NCBI GenBank assembly: GCA_016124805.1
Contig: WGND01000011.1
Location: forward strand, 62,001 to 126,000
DNA length: 64,000 nucleotides
Reading direction: 5' to 3'
From: Hyphomicrobiales bacterium
Lineage (GTDB): Bacteria > Pseudomonadota > Alphaproteobacteria > Parvibaculales > Parvibaculaceae
Under the pieces are notes generated by a model, which did no database searches, had not been told where the DNA came from, and saw only the letters and a program-made list of their open reading frames with translations. Each line of letters begins with the position of its first letter. Position 1 is the stretch's first letter. Below, piece by piece: positions 18,161 through 27,706 of the stretch. The translations under genes were made by a program, and so were the position numbers.

Positions 18161-18412
18161 ATGAAGCGTGAGAACATCGCGGAGAGCAGCTACCCGATTC
18201 TTGAGCAGGCCGGTCTGGTGGCGCGCCCACGGGTGGAAGAGGCCCATGAACTCGATGACGAGGACGTGGCGGCCTATCTTTTCGATCTGATGGTTGCGGC
18301 CCGCAAACTGGCCATTTCCAGAGGGCACAGCTTCCTCGGCTTCCTGCTTGGCATGGCTGCGGAGGAAGCCGCCTCGCATCTGGCGCCGGGCGCCGATCAG
18401 AAACGGGCCTGA
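18161..18412 (+). CDS. Small conserved-looking hypothetical protein
   Basis: The 83-residue acidic protein starts at ATG 18161 with GGGGAG eight bases upstream. It has a helical pattern: DEDVAAYLFDLMVAARKLA and FLGFLLGMAAEEA are amphipathic, without a true transmembrane segment. This resembles small helical proteins common in alphaproteobacteria near metabolic genes, all without known function. The frame could be extended upstream to 17891, but that part is unlike coding sequence and lacks a ribosome site. It converges on dprA with a 14 bp gap. Confidence 0.65.
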   Translation: MKRENIAESSYPILEQAGLVARPRVEEAHELDDEDVAAYLFDLMVAARKLAISRGHSFLGFLLGMAAEEAASHLAPGADQKRA

Positions 18413-18426
18413 GGCGGCGATCATGC

Positions 18427-19557
18427 TTATGTGTCGAGCAGGCTGACGCGGTCGCCTGCATCGCGGCGCAACCGGCCTGCCAAATCCAGCTCCAGAAGAA
18501 TCGCCCTCACCAGGCCTGTGTTAAAGCCGGTTTGCCGGATTACATCATCAAGTGGCGTGGGGCTGGGTCCCAAGGCCGAGATTACGCGTTTGCGTGCATC
18601 TTCGTCAGGCGTTTCGGGCACGCCATCATCATCATCACCATCGGCTGAGGCGAAGAGATCGGCAGGCGGTTCCATGAAACGGCGCTGACCGAGCGTGCTG
18701 ATTGCCGCCATGACATCCTCGGCGGTTTCAACAAGCGGTGCCCCGTCCTTGATCAGCTTGTTGGCGCCACTTGCACGGGGGTCAATCGGTGAGCCGGGCA
18801 CGGCCATGACATCGCGGCCCTGTTCAAGCGCCAGCCGCGCCGTAATGAGCGAGCCTGAGCGCAGGGCAGCCTCCACCACGACCACGCCCAGAGAGAGCCC
18901 CGAGATGATGCGGTTGCGGCGGGGAAAATGACGCGCCTGCGGGCTTGTGCCGGGCGGCATCTCGCTGACAACGAGGCCGCGTTCGCCGATTTCGCTTTGC
19001 AGGGCCCGGTTTTCTGACGGGTAGAAAATATCCTGTCCGCCGGCAATGACGGCGATGGTGCCATGTTCCAGCGCGGCGCGATGGGCGGCCGTGTCGATGC
19101 CGCGCGCCAGACCCGAGACGATGTTATAGCCCTGCACGGAAAGGTCATGGGCAATGATACCGGCGAGCTTGCAGCCCGCAGCGGAGGCATTGCGCGCGCC
19201 GACAATGGCAATGGCGGGCCGGGTGAAGAGACCGGTGTCACCCTTGATCGAGATGACAGGCGGTGGCGGATCAAGTTCAGCCAGTGGCAGGGGATAATCT
19301 CCATCGCCGATGACGATGATTTTTGCGCCGATTTTTTTGCTGGCGTCGATCTCGGTTTCGATGCTCGCCCGGCTTGCCACGCGTGGTGCCGATTTGCCGC
19401 CGCCGCGTCGGGCAAGTTCGGGTAGCACCTCAAGGGCCGCAATGGCACTGCCATGATAGCGCATCAAATCGCGGAAGGTGACAGGGCCGATATTGTCGCT
19501 GCGTGCAAGCCGCAGTCGCGCAAGTCTTTCGCTTTGTGGCAGAGCGGAAGACGCCAC
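18427..19557 (-). CDS. dprA: DNA-processing protein DprA
   Basis: From GTG 19557 this is a 376-residue protein. An N-terminal SAM-like helical part leads into the Rossmann-like DprA core (IAIVGARNAS, SGLARGIDTAAH, VIAGGQDIFYP) and a C-terminal winged-helix segment (PTPLDDVIRQTGFN). DprA loads RecA on incoming single-stranded DNA during transformation and is kept in many bacteria not known to be competent. The frame stays open to 19692 across the end of plsY, but that overlap is unlikely to be translated; the GTG follows the plsY stop by 7 bp, implying coupling. Confidence 0.88.
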   Translation of the reverse strand: MASSALPQSERLARLRLARSDNIGPVTFRDLMRYHGSAIAALEVLPELARRGGGKSAPRVASRASIETEIDASKKIGAKIIVIGDGDYPLPLAELDPPPPVISIKGDTGLFTRPAIAIVGARNASAAGCKLAGIIAHDLSVQGYNIVSGLARGIDTAAHRAALEHGTIAVIAGGQDIFYPSENRALQSEIGERGLVVSEMPPGTSPQARHFPRRNRIISGLSLGVVVVEAALRSGSLITARLALEQGRDVMAVPGSPIDPRASGANKLIKDGAPLVETAEDVMAAISTLGQRRFMEPPADLFASADGDDDDGVPETPDEDARKRVISALGPSPTPLDDVIRQTGFNTGLVRAILLELDLAGRLRRDAGDRVSLLDT

Positions 19558-19564
19558 GGCCTGA

Positions 19565-20197
19565 CTATTCCGTTTTGCTCGCACCGATCTTTGGTTCGGT
19601 GCCAGCCAGCAGGCGCGAGATATTGGCGCGGTGAGCCAGGTAGATGAAGGCGACAAGCAGGATGCTCGGCAGGACCCATTCCCAGCGATCAAGCCAGGCG
19701 AGATAGATGGGGGTCAAAGCGGCGGCGACCAAGGCTGCCAGCGACGACATGCGGGTGAAATAGGCAACCGCCAGCCATGTGGCAGCAAAGAGAAGAGCGA
19801 CAGGCCAGAAGACAGCGAGCCAGATGCCGATAAAGGTCGAGACCCCTTTGCCCCCCTTGAAGCCGAGCCAGACGGGATAGAGATGGCCGAGAAAGGCGGC
19901 AAGGGCGGCCAGCATCGGCAGGATGAGCGCGCTCGATCCCAGATAGTGGCCGGCGATGAAGACGGCGATGGTGCCTTTCAGGGCATCACAAACCAATGTG
20001 CCGAGGGCGACGGACTTGTTGCCGGTGCGCAGCGCGTTTGTCGCGCCGATATTGCCGGAGCCGATGTCGCGAATATCGCCGAGGCCGGCCATGCGCGTGA
20101 AGATGAGCCCGAAGGGAATGCTGCCAAGGGCATAGCCTATGATGATGGCGGCGGCCATCCAGATCAGGCTTGTGCCGTCGGTGAGTGATGTCATCAT
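19565..20197 (-). CDS. plsY: Glycerol-3-phosphate acyltransferase (acyl-phosphate type)
   Basis: A 210-residue inner-membrane protein with about five hydrophobic segments. The PlsY motifs are present: GSIPFG near the start, RDIGSGNIGATNA after the first loop, and KGGKGVST in the second loop. It transfers an acyl group from acyl-phosphate to glycerol-3-phosphate, the first step of phospholipid synthesis, usually with PlsX. It lies 83 bp after the pyrC-like gene and directly before dprA. ATG 20194 is an alternative start. Confidence 0.93.
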   Translation of the reverse strand: MMTSLTDGTSLIWMAAAIIIGYALGSIPFGLIFTRMAGLGDIRDIGSGNIGATNALRTGNKSVALGTLVCDALKGTIAVFIAGHYLGSSALILPMLAALAAFLGHLYPVWLGFKGGKGVSTFIGIWLAVFWPVALLFAATWLAVAYFTRMSSLAALVAAALTPIYLAWLDRWEWVLPSILLVAFIYLAHRANISRLLAGTEPKIGASKTE

Positions 20198-20280
20198 GAT
20201 GTTCCCCTTCCGCCCCGCATCTTTTGGCTAGATTGGGCGATTCAGCCGCGTACGTCCATCTTCACGTGACCGGCATGCGA

Positions 20281-21567
20281 TTAGGCCCGCGTGAAGACGC
20301 TCTTGCCGCCGACAAAGGTCTGCGAGGCCCGACCCTGAAAACGGCGATCTTCGAAGGGGGTGTTTTTGGAAATGGATTTGAGTTCGGTTGCGTCCAGCAC
20401 CCAGGGGCTGCCCAGATTAATCAACACCAGGTCGGCCGGCAGGCCGGGGGCGAGGCGGCCTGTTTTGAGACCCAGCAGATCGGCAGGGGCTGATGTGAGC
20501 GCGCTCAACAGACGTTCCAGTGGCACATCGCCACTGTGATAGAGCGAGAGCGCGACGGGCAGCAGCGTTTCCAGCCCGATTGCGCCAAAGGTGGCTTCGG
20601 CGAAGGGGCGTCGCTTCACTTCCGGATCCTGCGGATCGTGACCGGAGACGATGACGTCGATGGTGCCATCGGCAAGACCTGCGACAAGCGCGCGGCGATC
20701 CTCTTCACGACGCAAGGGCGGCGACAGCTTGAAGAAGGTGCGATAGGGGCCGACATCATTTTCATTGAGCTGCAGATGCGCCGCCGAGACGCCGCAAGTG
20801 ACCTTGAGGCCTTTCTTCTTGGCGCGGGCAATGATTTCGACCGAAGCCGCACATGAAATCTGCGAGACGTGGTAGCGACCGCCGGTCAGTTCGAGCAGGC
20901 TCAGGTCGCGCTCGATCATGATAGTTTCAGCCACAGCGGGAATGCCTGCAAGGCCGAGACGGCTGGCAAGTTCGCTCTCATTCATCATGCCGCGCGAAAG
21001 CGTCGGGTCCTCGGCGTGCTGAACGATGAGCGCATCGAAATGGGCGGCATAGCTCATGGCACGGCGCATGAGGAGCGAATTGGCGACGGATTTGGTGCCA
21101 TCGGTGAAGGCGACCGCCCCGGCTTCGCTCAGGAGGCCGATCTCGGTCATTTCCTCGCCATCGAGATTTTTCGTCAGCGCCGCCATGGGATGTACATTCA
21201 CGATGGCTGTGTCGCGGGCGCGGCGCTCGATATAATCGACAAGCGCGACTTCATCGATGACGGGATCGGTGTTGGGCATGACGATGAGTGTCGTCACGCC
21301 CCCTGCGGCGGCGGCATGGCTTGCCGTTGCCAGTGTTTCGCGATGCTCGGTGCCGGGCTCGCCCGTAAAGACGCGCATGTCGATGAGGCCGGGGCAAAGC
21401 AACTGCCCCTTGCAATCGATGATCTCGGCGTCTTCAGGGAAATCCTTCTCGTTGATCTCAGGGCCGATGGCTTCGATAATGCCGTCGCGTGTGACAAGGC
21501 ATCCCTCGGCGTCATAGCCGGAAGCCGGATCAAAGAGGCGCGCATTTTTGAAAATTGCCGCGCTCAT
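20281..21567 (-). CDS. pyrC: Dihydroorotase homologue lacking metal ligands (PyrC'/PyrX-like)
   Basis: A 428-residue amidohydrolase-fold protein aligned with class I dihydroorotase, but several catalytic positions are changed. The metal-binding HxH of GLVDxHVH is replaced by DMRVF, the HVS region has Gln where the second His stands (YHVSQIS), and the catalytic TDHAPH is SGHDPQ. The HAED His and the FTDG Asp remain. In Pseudomonas an inactive PyrC' encoded behind pyrB is needed for aspartate carbamoyltransferase assembly; the same structural role is likely here. Its ATG overlaps the pyrB stop (ATGA), so the two are translationally coupled. Confidence 0.85.
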   Translation of the reverse strand: MSAAIFKNARLFDPASGYDAEGCLVTRDGIIEAIGPEINEKDFPEDAEIIDCKGQLLCPGLIDMRVFTGEPGTEHRETLATASHAAAAGGVTTLIVMPNTDPVIDEVALVDYIERRARDTAIVNVHPMAALTKNLDGEEMTEIGLLSEAGAVAFTDGTKSVANSLLMRRAMSYAAHFDALIVQHAEDPTLSRGMMNESELASRLGLAGIPAVAETIMIERDLSLLELTGGRYHVSQISCAASVEIIARAKKKGLKVTCGVSAAHLQLNENDVGPYRTFFKLSPPLRREEDRRALVAGLADGTIDVIVSGHDPQDPEVKRRPFAEATFGAIGLETLLPVALSLYHSGDVPLERLLSALTSAPADLLGLKTGRLAPGLPADLVLINLGSPWVLDATELKSISKNTPFEDRRFQGRASQTFVGGKSVFTRA

Positions 21568-22532
21568 GAGGCTGCCTCATTGGGCAGGTTGCGCGAGAGG
21601 GCATCAAGCACGGCCATACGCACGGCGACACCCATTTCCACCTGTTCGCGGATCAGCGAGCGGTTGATGTCGTCGGCCACGGTGCTGTCAATTTCGACAC
21701 CGCGATTCATGGGGCCGGGATGCATGACCAGCGCGTCGGGCTTGGCGGCGGCCAGTTTGGCGTAATCGAGGCCGTAATAGTGGAAATATTCGCGCTGCGA
21801 GGGCGCATAGGAGCCCGTCATGCGTTCCAGCTGCAGGCGCAGCATCATGACGATGTCGCAGCCCTCCAGACCCGTCATCATGTCGTGACTGACCTCGACG
21901 CCGAAGCGTTCAATGCCGACCGGCAGCAGCGTGGGCGGCGCAATGACGCGCACCCGGGCCCCGAGCGCATTGAGCAACAGAATGTTGGAGCGGGCAACGC
22001 GCGAATGCAGCACGTCGCCGCAGATGGCAACCAGCAGGCCTTCGATCCGGCCCTTGCGGCGGCGGATCGTGAGCGCGTCAAGCAGCGCCTGTGTGGGATG
22101 CTCATGCGAGCCGTCACCGGCATTGATGACCGAGCAGCCGACCTTCTGGGCGAGCAGCTCAACGGCACCTGAGTCCTGATGGCGGATGATGATGAGATCG
22201 GGATGCATCGCGTTCAGCGTCACGGCGGTGTCGATGAGCGTTTCGCCCTTTTTCACCGAGGACGAACTGACCGACATGTTCATCACGTCAGCGCCGAGGC
22301 GCTTGCCTGCCAGCTCGAAGGAGCTTTGTGTGCGTGTGGAAGCCTCGAAGAAGAGATTGATCTGTGTGCGCCCGCGAAGCACGGCGCTCTTTTTGTCGAC
22401 CTGACGGTTCTGGGTGACATAGCTGTCAGCAAGGTCGAGGAGGGCGACGATGTCGCTCTGCGATAGCCCCTCAATGCCCAACAGATGACGATGGGGAAAT
22501 AGGGGTTGGGGCTGTTGATCCGTGCTGGTCAT
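21564..22532 (-). CDS. pyrB: Aspartate carbamoyltransferase catalytic subunit
   Basis: A 322-residue protein from ATG 22532. It has the carbamoyl-phosphate-binding [16 protein letters not shown] segment, SSVKKGET with its active-site Lys, the HPTQALLD motif, and a C-terminal HPGPMNRG. It condenses carbamoyl phosphate and aspartate in pyrimidine synthesis. No pyrI regulatory subunit is adjacent; the following inactive dihydroorotase-like protein probably takes a structural role. The frame is open far upstream to 22985 across the promoter region of the divergent gene, but homology begins at 22532. Confidence 0.94.
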   Translation of the reverse strand: MTSTDQQPQPLFPHRHLLGIEGLSQSDIVALLDLADSYVTQNRQVDKKSAVLRGRTQINLFFEASTRTQSSFELAGKRLGADVMNMSVSSSSVKKGETLIDTAVTLNAMHPDLIIIRHQDSGAVELLAQKVGCSVINAGDGSHEHPTQALLDALTIRRRKGRIEGLLVAICGDVLHSRVARSNILLLNALGARVRVIAPPTLLPVGIERFGVEVSHDMMTGLEGCDIVMMLRLQLERMTGSYAPSQREYFHYYGLDYAKLAAAKPDALVMHPGPMNRGVEIDSTVADDINRSLIREQVEMGVAVRMAVLDALSRNLPNEAAS

Positions 22533-22670
22533 TAAAGCTGGATTGTATAGGACCGATTCCGGCGGTGAGCAAGGATTCTGTGCGTCTTCACCCGCTGGCT
22601 TGCCGATGCCCTCAAGAAGCGGGCCATCCGGCGATGGAAATGCTAGTCTCGGGCAAAAAGGAGGATGTGC

Positions 22671-24347
22671 ATGACTGACGCCAGCGCCTTTGCCACGCAT
22701 GAGGTTTTCAACCAGCCGCCTGCGCTTGAAAATTACAATCTCTACCGTTCCGACAAGGTGCTGACCGAAACGGTGGCACGCGAAGGGGCGGGGGATGCCG
22801 AGGCCTCGCTCAGCGCCTTTGGCGCGCGGATCGGCACGGCGGAGGTGATTGATCTCGGGCGGCAGGCCAATGCCTATCTGCCTGTGCTGAAGAGCTTTGA
22901 TCGCTTTGGCCATCGTCAGGACCGGGTGGAGTTCCATCCGAGCTATCACCAGCTCATGGCGCTCTCGATGGCGCAGGGGCTGCATGGCTCACCCTGGGAC
23001 CATCTCAGGGACGGGTCCGCGCCCAAGCCCGCTGCCGTCGTGGAACGCCTTGCCGGCACCTATATGATGACGCAGATCGAGGCAGGGCATGGATGCCCCA
23101 TCACCATGACCAATGCAGCGGTGCCTGCGCTGCTGTTTCAGGATGATCTGGCCCATACATGGATTCCGCGCATTCTCTCGCGGGACTATGACCCCCGCTT
23201 CATTCCTGCCTCCGGGAAGACCGGCGTGACCTTCGGCATGGGTATGACGGAAAAACAGGGCGGCACCGATGTGCGCGCCAATACGACCGTTGCTATGCCT
23301 GTTGGGGGCGGTGGGCCGGGCGGCGAATATCACATCACCGGGCATAAGTGGTTTTTCTCAGCGCCCATGTGCGATGCCTTTCTGGTGCTGGCACAGGCGC
23401 CTGGCGGCCTTTCCTGTTTCCTGCTGCCGCGTTTCACGCCAGATGGCGAGGTTAATGCCATCCGCATCCAGCGTCTGAAAGACAAGGTCGGCAACAAGTC
23501 GAATGCCTCCTCCGAGGTCGAGTTTCAGGCAGCAAGCGCCTGGCTTATCGGCGAGGAGGGGCGCGGTGTCCGCAACATCATCGAGATGGCAACCTATACG
23601 CGGCTTGATTGCGCGGTGGCGACGGCGGGCATGATGCGCGGTGCCGTGGCGCAGGCGGTGCATCACTGCAGCTACCGGACGGTTTTCCAGAAGAAGCTCA
23701 TTGACCAGCCGCTGATGTCGAATGTGCTTGCCGATCTCGCACTTGAAAGTGAAGCGGCGACGGCCCTGTCTTTTCGTGTGGCGCGCAGCTTCGACAGGGC
23801 CACAAGTGATGAAACGGAAGCCGCCTTCCGTCGCATCATGACACCGGTTGCCAAATACTGGGTCTGCAAGCGGGCGCCCAATCTTGCCTATGAGGCAATG
23901 GAGTGTCTGGGCGGCAATGGCTATGTGGAAGAAGGCATTGCGGGCCGCATCTATCGCGAGATGCCGGTCAATGCGATCTGGGAAGGGTCGGGCAATGTCA
24001 TGTGCCTTGACGTGTTGCGCGCTCTGGGGCGCGAACCTGAGGCGCTCGACATTGTGCTTGCCGAATTCGAGACCGCCCGTGGCCAGAGCAAGGCCTATGA
24101 TGCGGCCCTTGATGATCTGAAAGAGGGTTTCAGCGATATGGCCGGGCTTGAAGGACGTTCGCGGCAGCTTGTCGAGACAATGGCGAAGATTGCAGCGGGC
24201 TCCATTCTCCTGAAGCATGCGCCTGAGGCGGTGTCGAACGCTTATTGCGCGACGCGGCTTGGTCGCGACTGGGGCGATCTCTATGGCACGCTGCCGGTGG
24301 GTGTGGATCAGCGCGCTATATTGGCGCGTGCGATGATTGGTGCCTAA
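22671..24347 (+). CDS. AidB-type acyl-CoA dehydrogenase family protein
   Basis: The 558-residue protein matches the AidB branch: long N-terminal part ([12 protein letters not shown]), [29 protein letters not shown] for FAD binding, and [18 protein letters not shown]. coli AidB belongs to the Ada alkylation response, has FAD and weak isovaleryl-CoA dehydrogenase activity and binds DNA. No ada or alkB is near, so a role in alkylation protection is only by homology. ATG 22671 is chosen over 22665 because AAGGAGG (22658-22664) gives 6 bases of spacing. It is divergent from pyrB. Confidence 0.88.
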   Translation: MTDASAFATHEVFNQPPALENYNLYRSDKVLTETVAREGAGDAEASLSAFGARIGTAEVIDLGRQANAYLPVLKSFDRFGHRQDRVEFHPSYHQLMALSMAQGLHGSPWDHLRDGSAPKPAAVVERLAGTYMMTQIEAGHGCPITMTNAAVPALLFQDDLAHTWIPRILSRDYDPRFIPASGKTGVTFGMGMTEKQGGTDVRANTTVAMPVGGGGPGGEYHITGHKWFFSAPMCDAFLVLAQAPGGLSCFLLPRFTPDGEVNAIRIQRLKDKVGNKSNASSEVEFQAASAWLIGEEGRGVRNIIEMATYTRLDCAVATAGMMRGAVAQAVHHCSYRTVFQKKLIDQPLMSNVLADLALESEAATALSFRVARSFDRATSDETEAAFRRIMTPVAKYWVCKRAPNLAYEAMECLGGNGYVEEGIAGRIYREMPVNAIWEGSGNVMCLDVLRALGREPEALDIVLAEFETARGQSKAYDAALDDLKEGFSDMAGLEGRSRQLVETMAKIAAGSILLKHAPEAVSNAYCATRLGRDWGDLYGTLPVGVDQRAILARAMIGA

Positions 24348-24354
24348 TTCTCAA

Positions 24355-24384
24355 GATGGATCCCGGCACAAGGCCGGGATGACA
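24355..24384. repeat. Hairpin repeat of the GATCCCGGC-ACAAG-GCCGGGATGAC type
   Basis: TCCCGGC (24361-24367) and GCCGGGA (24373-24379) form a perfect 7-bp stem with loop ACAAG, flanked by ATGGA and TGACA. This sequence is known to me as a dispersed intergenic repeat in many alphaproteobacterial genomes. It sits between convergent genes and could act as a bidirectional transcription block, although it lacks a T-run. No other full copy was seen in this window. Confidence 0.6.
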
Positions 24385-24388
24385 GTTG

Positions 24389-25303
24389 TTACCCAAAGAC
24401 CCAGAGCATCAGCGGCATTGTAAGGGCTGCCAGCACTGTGCCACCGGTGATCAGCGTTGCCATGAGTGTGGCATCGCCGCCAAGTTGCCGTGCCAGAATA
24501 TAAGAAGAGCTGGCGCCCGGCACGATGGCCGAGAACAGCACCACCAAGCGGGGCAGGCCGGTGACACCGAAGATAAAACACCAGCCCATCATCATGGCCG
24601 GCATCAGGATAAGCTTGAGGCCGCTTGTAAGCAGCACGATCCATTTTTGCTCAACGGCATGACCGGGGCGCAATCCGGCCCCGACGGCGAGCAGGCCGAT
24701 GGTGAGCGCGGCTTTGCCGAGAATGTCGAAGCTGGGTTCGATCGGGCCGGGCAGGCCGATGCCCGTAACATTCAGCACAATGCCTAAGGCGCAGGCGATG
24801 ATGAGCGGGTTGCGTGACAGGAGCCGCAATACAGCGGCAAAGCCAGCCGGTGTATCGCCCGCATAGCGCGTGAGGATGGTGACAGAGAGGATATTGGCAA
24901 GCGGCACCAGCACGGCAAAGGCGACCGCCGCGATCATCACGCCTTCATGGCCGTAAAAGGACGCAATGGCTGCCAGCGCGACAAAGCTGTTCCAGCGGGC
25001 CGCACCCTGAAAGACGGAGGAAAACTCCGGGCCGGTCATGGGCACGAGTTGTTTCACGATCATTAGCACCACGACCATGGAGAGCATGCCAGCCATGAGC
25101 GCAAGGGCCATGGGCCAGGTGTCATAGGTGCCGAGATCGGCTATGGCCAATGTGTGCAGGAGCAGGGCAGGGAAGAAGATATAATAAGTGACGCGATCAA
25201 GCGGCAGCCACAGCGCCTCGCCGGGAAAATCCATCCGCTTCATGGCAAAGCCAAGCGCGATCACCGCAAAGACGGGGATGAGGGAGTTCAGGATTTCGAT
25301 CAT
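24389..25303 (-). CDS. AEC-family (auxin efflux carrier) transporter
   Basis: A 304-residue protein with about 10 hydrophobic segments in two five-helix halves, the fold of the auxin-efflux-carrier family. Bacterial members export or import malate, malonate and similar acids; substrate cannot be told here. FAMKRMDF after the first helix and the central NPLIIACALGIVLN with its conserved Asn-Pro are family hallmarks. It is the last gene of the ruvX-MFS-AEC minus-strand run and converges on the AidB-type gene. Confidence 0.85.
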   Translation of the reverse strand: MIEILNSLIPVFAVIALGFAMKRMDFPGEALWLPLDRVTYYIFFPALLLHTLAIADLGTYDTWPMALALMAGMLSMVVVLMIVKQLVPMTGPEFSSVFQGAARWNSFVALAAIASFYGHEGVMIAAVAFAVLVPLANILSVTILTRYAGDTPAGFAAVLRLLSRNPLIIACALGIVLNVTGIGLPGPIEPSFDILGKAALTIGLLAVGAGLRPGHAVEQKWIVLLTSGLKLILMPAMMMGWCFIFGVTGLPRLVVLFSAIVPGASSSYILARQLGGDATLMATLITGGTVLAALTMPLMLWVFG

Positions 25304-25378
25304 GGGGCCCCGGGCTTTATTGTTATTGCTTGTCTTGAGGTCTTATCAGAAGCCTGCCGAAGCTGCCAATCGACTGTC

Positions 25379-26662
25379 CTAAGGGTTGGGTTTGGCGCTG
25401 GTCTCAATGTCAATCAGCACTTCGGGGGAGACATCTTCAAGGGACCGGCGCGCGGTTTCGGGCAGATAAAATATCACTGGCAGGATGGCGAAGGGTGTCA
25501 CGGCCATCAGGATCAGGATGGCCGTCGCATGCGAGCCGACCATGGAATAGAGAATGCTCTCGACTGTGAGGCCCGCAATGCCGCTCACCGTATTGATGAC
25601 AGCCCGCGCGGCGGTGGCGGTCGAGCGATAGGATGTGGGGAAGAGCTCGCTGCCAAGCGCGGAGAGCGTCACCTCTGAGGCGAAATAGAAGAACAGGCAG
25701 CCAATCCAGCTTGCGATCAGGAGGAGGGGGTCGCCTGTGAGATAAAAGCTCGTGAAGAGGATCGCGACGAGCGGAATCGTGACGGCGATGACGGCGCGGC
25801 GTCCGGCAAAATCGCTCACGCGGCCAGCCATGAAAAAACCGAGGATGGACAGACCCCCGCCAAAGAATTGCAGCAACCCCACATTGACGGGCGTGTAGCC
25901 GTGGCTTTCCTGCAGGAACTTGGAAATGAAGGCGAAGGCGGCGGCGACACCAAATGTGTAGGGCGCTGTGATGCAGACCATTGCAACGAAGCGACCGGGA
26001 TAGGCGCGCGCGAGCGATATGATCGGTGTCAGTCGCTGGCGCATGGTTTGAACGGCGCCGCGCGCCGCTTTCAGTTCCGTGAAGCGCTTCGTCTCCTTCA
26101 GGCCGCGCCGCGCGAACATGATGACGCCCAGGCCAAGGGTGCCGATCAGATAAAAATCACGCCAGCCATGGGGCAGATTGTCGATCTGGCTATATAGAAG
26201 CGAGGACATGCCGTAGCCCAGGGTGCCAAGCATGGCGAGCCGTCCCAGCGCCCAGCCGCGTCTTTCGGGTGTGAATTCCTCGGCAATAATGACGTAGCAA
26301 AGCATGTCTTCGGCATAGGAAAAGGCGCGCGCGAATGTCTGCAGCACGAGATATTGCGGTGCGGTTTGTGCAAAGGCACTCAACACGGTGGCCAGCGTCA
26401 TGCCAATAATTGTGAGCAGCAGCAGGCGACGTCGCCCGACAATGTCGGCCATGAAGGCGAGCGGGAAGGCGAGTAACACACCAAAGCGGATGATGCCGGT
26501 ATAAAGCCCCAGACTTTCTTCCGGGATGTGCAGCGACGCCTGTATTTGCGGCAGGGCGAGCGCGAAGATGCCGAGATCGTAATTGTTGATGAAAAGGGAG
26601 GAGCCGACGAGGAGCAGGAGATTTCGTCGATGGCGGTAATCTTCAAGCGCCTGGTCGGTCAC
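25379..26662 (-). CDS. MFS transporter (sugar/aromatic-acid porter type)
   Basis: About 427 residues with 12 hydrophobic segments, the loop 2-3 motif ADIVGRRRLL and a second-half equivalent around GRVSDFAGRR. The ELFPTSYRSTATA segment before helix 11 is typical of metabolite/H+ and sugar porters. Substrate unknown. AGGGAG lies six bases before GTG 26662, favouring that start; ATG 26668 directly abuts the same ribosome site and GTG 26680 is longer. It follows ruvX by about 33 bp. Confidence 0.83.
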   Translation of the reverse strand: MTDQALEDYRHRRNLLLLVGSSLFINNYDLGIFALALPQIQASLHIPEESLGLYTGIIRFGVLLAFPLAFMADIVGRRRLLLLTIIGMTLATVLSAFAQTAPQYLVLQTFARAFSYAEDMLCYVIIAEEFTPERRGWALGRLAMLGTLGYGMSSLLYSQIDNLPHGWRDFYLIGTLGLGVIMFARRGLKETKRFTELKAARGAVQTMRQRLTPIISLARAYPGRFVAMVCITAPYTFGVAAAFAFISKFLQESHGYTPVNVGLLQFFGGGLSILGFFMAGRVSDFAGRRAVIAVTIPLVAILFTSFYLTGDPLLLIASWIGCLFFYFASEVTLSALGSELFPTSYRSTATAARAVINTVSGIAGLTVESILYSMVGSHATAILILMAVTPFAILPVIFYLPETARRSLEDVSPEVLIDIETSAKPNP

Positions 26663-26695
26663 ATTCATCTCCCTGATCACATGTCGCGTGCAGTT

Positions 26696-27166
26696 CTAGA
26701 GGTGGCGCAGGCGGTCGAGCGCGCCCTGCAGAATATAGGCCGCCGCCATCTTGTCGACGAGTTCGGCGCGGCGGGCGCGGCTGGCATCGGCATCCAGCAG
26801 CGTGCGTGTCACCGCCTGCGTGGACATGCGCTCATCCTGATAGGCAATGGGCAAATCGGTGAGCTGTTCCAGATTGCGCACGAAGGCACGGGTGGACTGG
26901 CAGCGCGGCCCTTCGGTGCCATCCATGTTGAGCGGCAGGCCGATAATGAGTCCCTTGACGTCATGTCTGGCGACAAGGGCGAGGAGCAGGGCGACATCGG
27001 CCTTGAATTTGGTGCGTTTAATGGTTTCGAGCGGGGTCGCGACCGTGAGGGACACGTCAGACAGGGCAAGGCCGATGGTTTTGGAGCCCAGATCCAGCCC
27101 GAGCAGGCGCTGGCCACGGGTCAGACGGGTCTTCATTTCCTCCAATGTCTTCAGATTGCCGCTCAA
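26696..27166 (-). CDS. ruvX: Putative pre-16S rRNA nuclease / Holliday junction resolvase (YqgF family)
   Basis: A 156-residue RNase H-fold protein with [17 protein letters not shown] at the start, [11 protein letters not shown] in the middle and a DERMST motif, which supply the acidic active-site residues. The E. coli homologue matures the 5' end of 16S rRNA. I favour TTG 27166: AAAGGAAG lies just upstream, and the extra residues ([12 protein letters not shown]) match the N-terminal helix seen in alphaproteobacterial homologues. ATG 27136 would remove that helix. It is divergent from gatC. Confidence 0.85.
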   Translation of the reverse strand: MSGNLKTLEEMKTRLTRGQRLLGLDLGSKTIGLALSDVSLTVATPLETIKRTKFKADVALLLALVARHDVKGLIIGLPLNMDGTEGPRCQSTRAFVRNLEQLTDLPIAYQDERMSTQAVTRTLLDADASRARRAELVDKMAAAYILQGALDRLRHL

Positions 27167-27414
27167 AAAGGCTTCCTTTCGGGTGATTTTCACCGCCTTA
27201 AATGCCCGGCAAACTGCGGAAATGCCAGAAGATAGTGAAATTGAGCCCTGAATTGACCCGCCTGATGCCTCAGGGGCCAACACAGCATTGCGACTTTGCC
27301 CAAGGCTTTGTTATGTTCCGGCTCGATTCATACATTCCGGGTCAGACGTCAGGGCCCTGCGCCTCAGATTGCAGGTTGCTCCTCCGCGCCAAACCCCAAA
27401 CTAAAGGCAGGCCC

Positions 27415-27702
27415 ATGTCGGTCGATCAGAACACGGTCCGGCACATCGCCCGACTTGCACGTATTGCTGTGCGGGACGATGAGCTCGAAGCCCTCGCAAA
27501 TGAACTCAACGGCATCCTCTCCTGGGTGGAGCAGCTTGGCGAGGTGGACACGGATGGTGTCGAGCCCATGACCGGCGCTGTCGAGATGGTCATGAAGTGG
27601 CGCGAGGACAAAGTGACCACCGGCAATCTTCAGAAAGAAGTGACGGCCAATGCGCCCGGCGGCGATGACGGCTTCTTTGTTGTCCCGAAAGTGGTGGAGT
27701 GA
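27415..27702 (+). CDS. gatC: Asp/Glu-tRNA amidotransferase subunit C
   Basis: A 95-residue protein starting [19 protein letters not shown] with the GatC pattern [12 protein letters not shown] and a C-terminal FFVVPKVVE. GatC bridges GatA and GatB in the amidotransferase that converts misacylated Glu-tRNA(Gln) or Asp-tRNA(Asn) to the amidated form. The frame is open upstream to 27202, but homology begins at ATG 27415. gatA starts 4 bp after the stop. Confidence 0.94.
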   Translation: MSVDQNTVRHIARLARIAVRDDELEALANELNGILSWVEQLGEVDTDGVEPMTGAVEMVMKWREDKVTTGNLQKEVTANAPGGDDGFFVVPKVVE

Positions 27703-27706
27703 ACCG

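Noticed and set aside
18427..19692. Extended dprA reading beginning inside plsY
   Set aside because: The extra 45 residues overlap the plsY coding end and do not resemble DprA; GTG 19557 after the plsY stop is the better start.
21564..22985. pyrB read from 22985
   Set aside because: The added 151 residues cross the promoter region and the start of the divergent AidB-type gene; aspartate carbamoyltransferase similarity begins at 22532.
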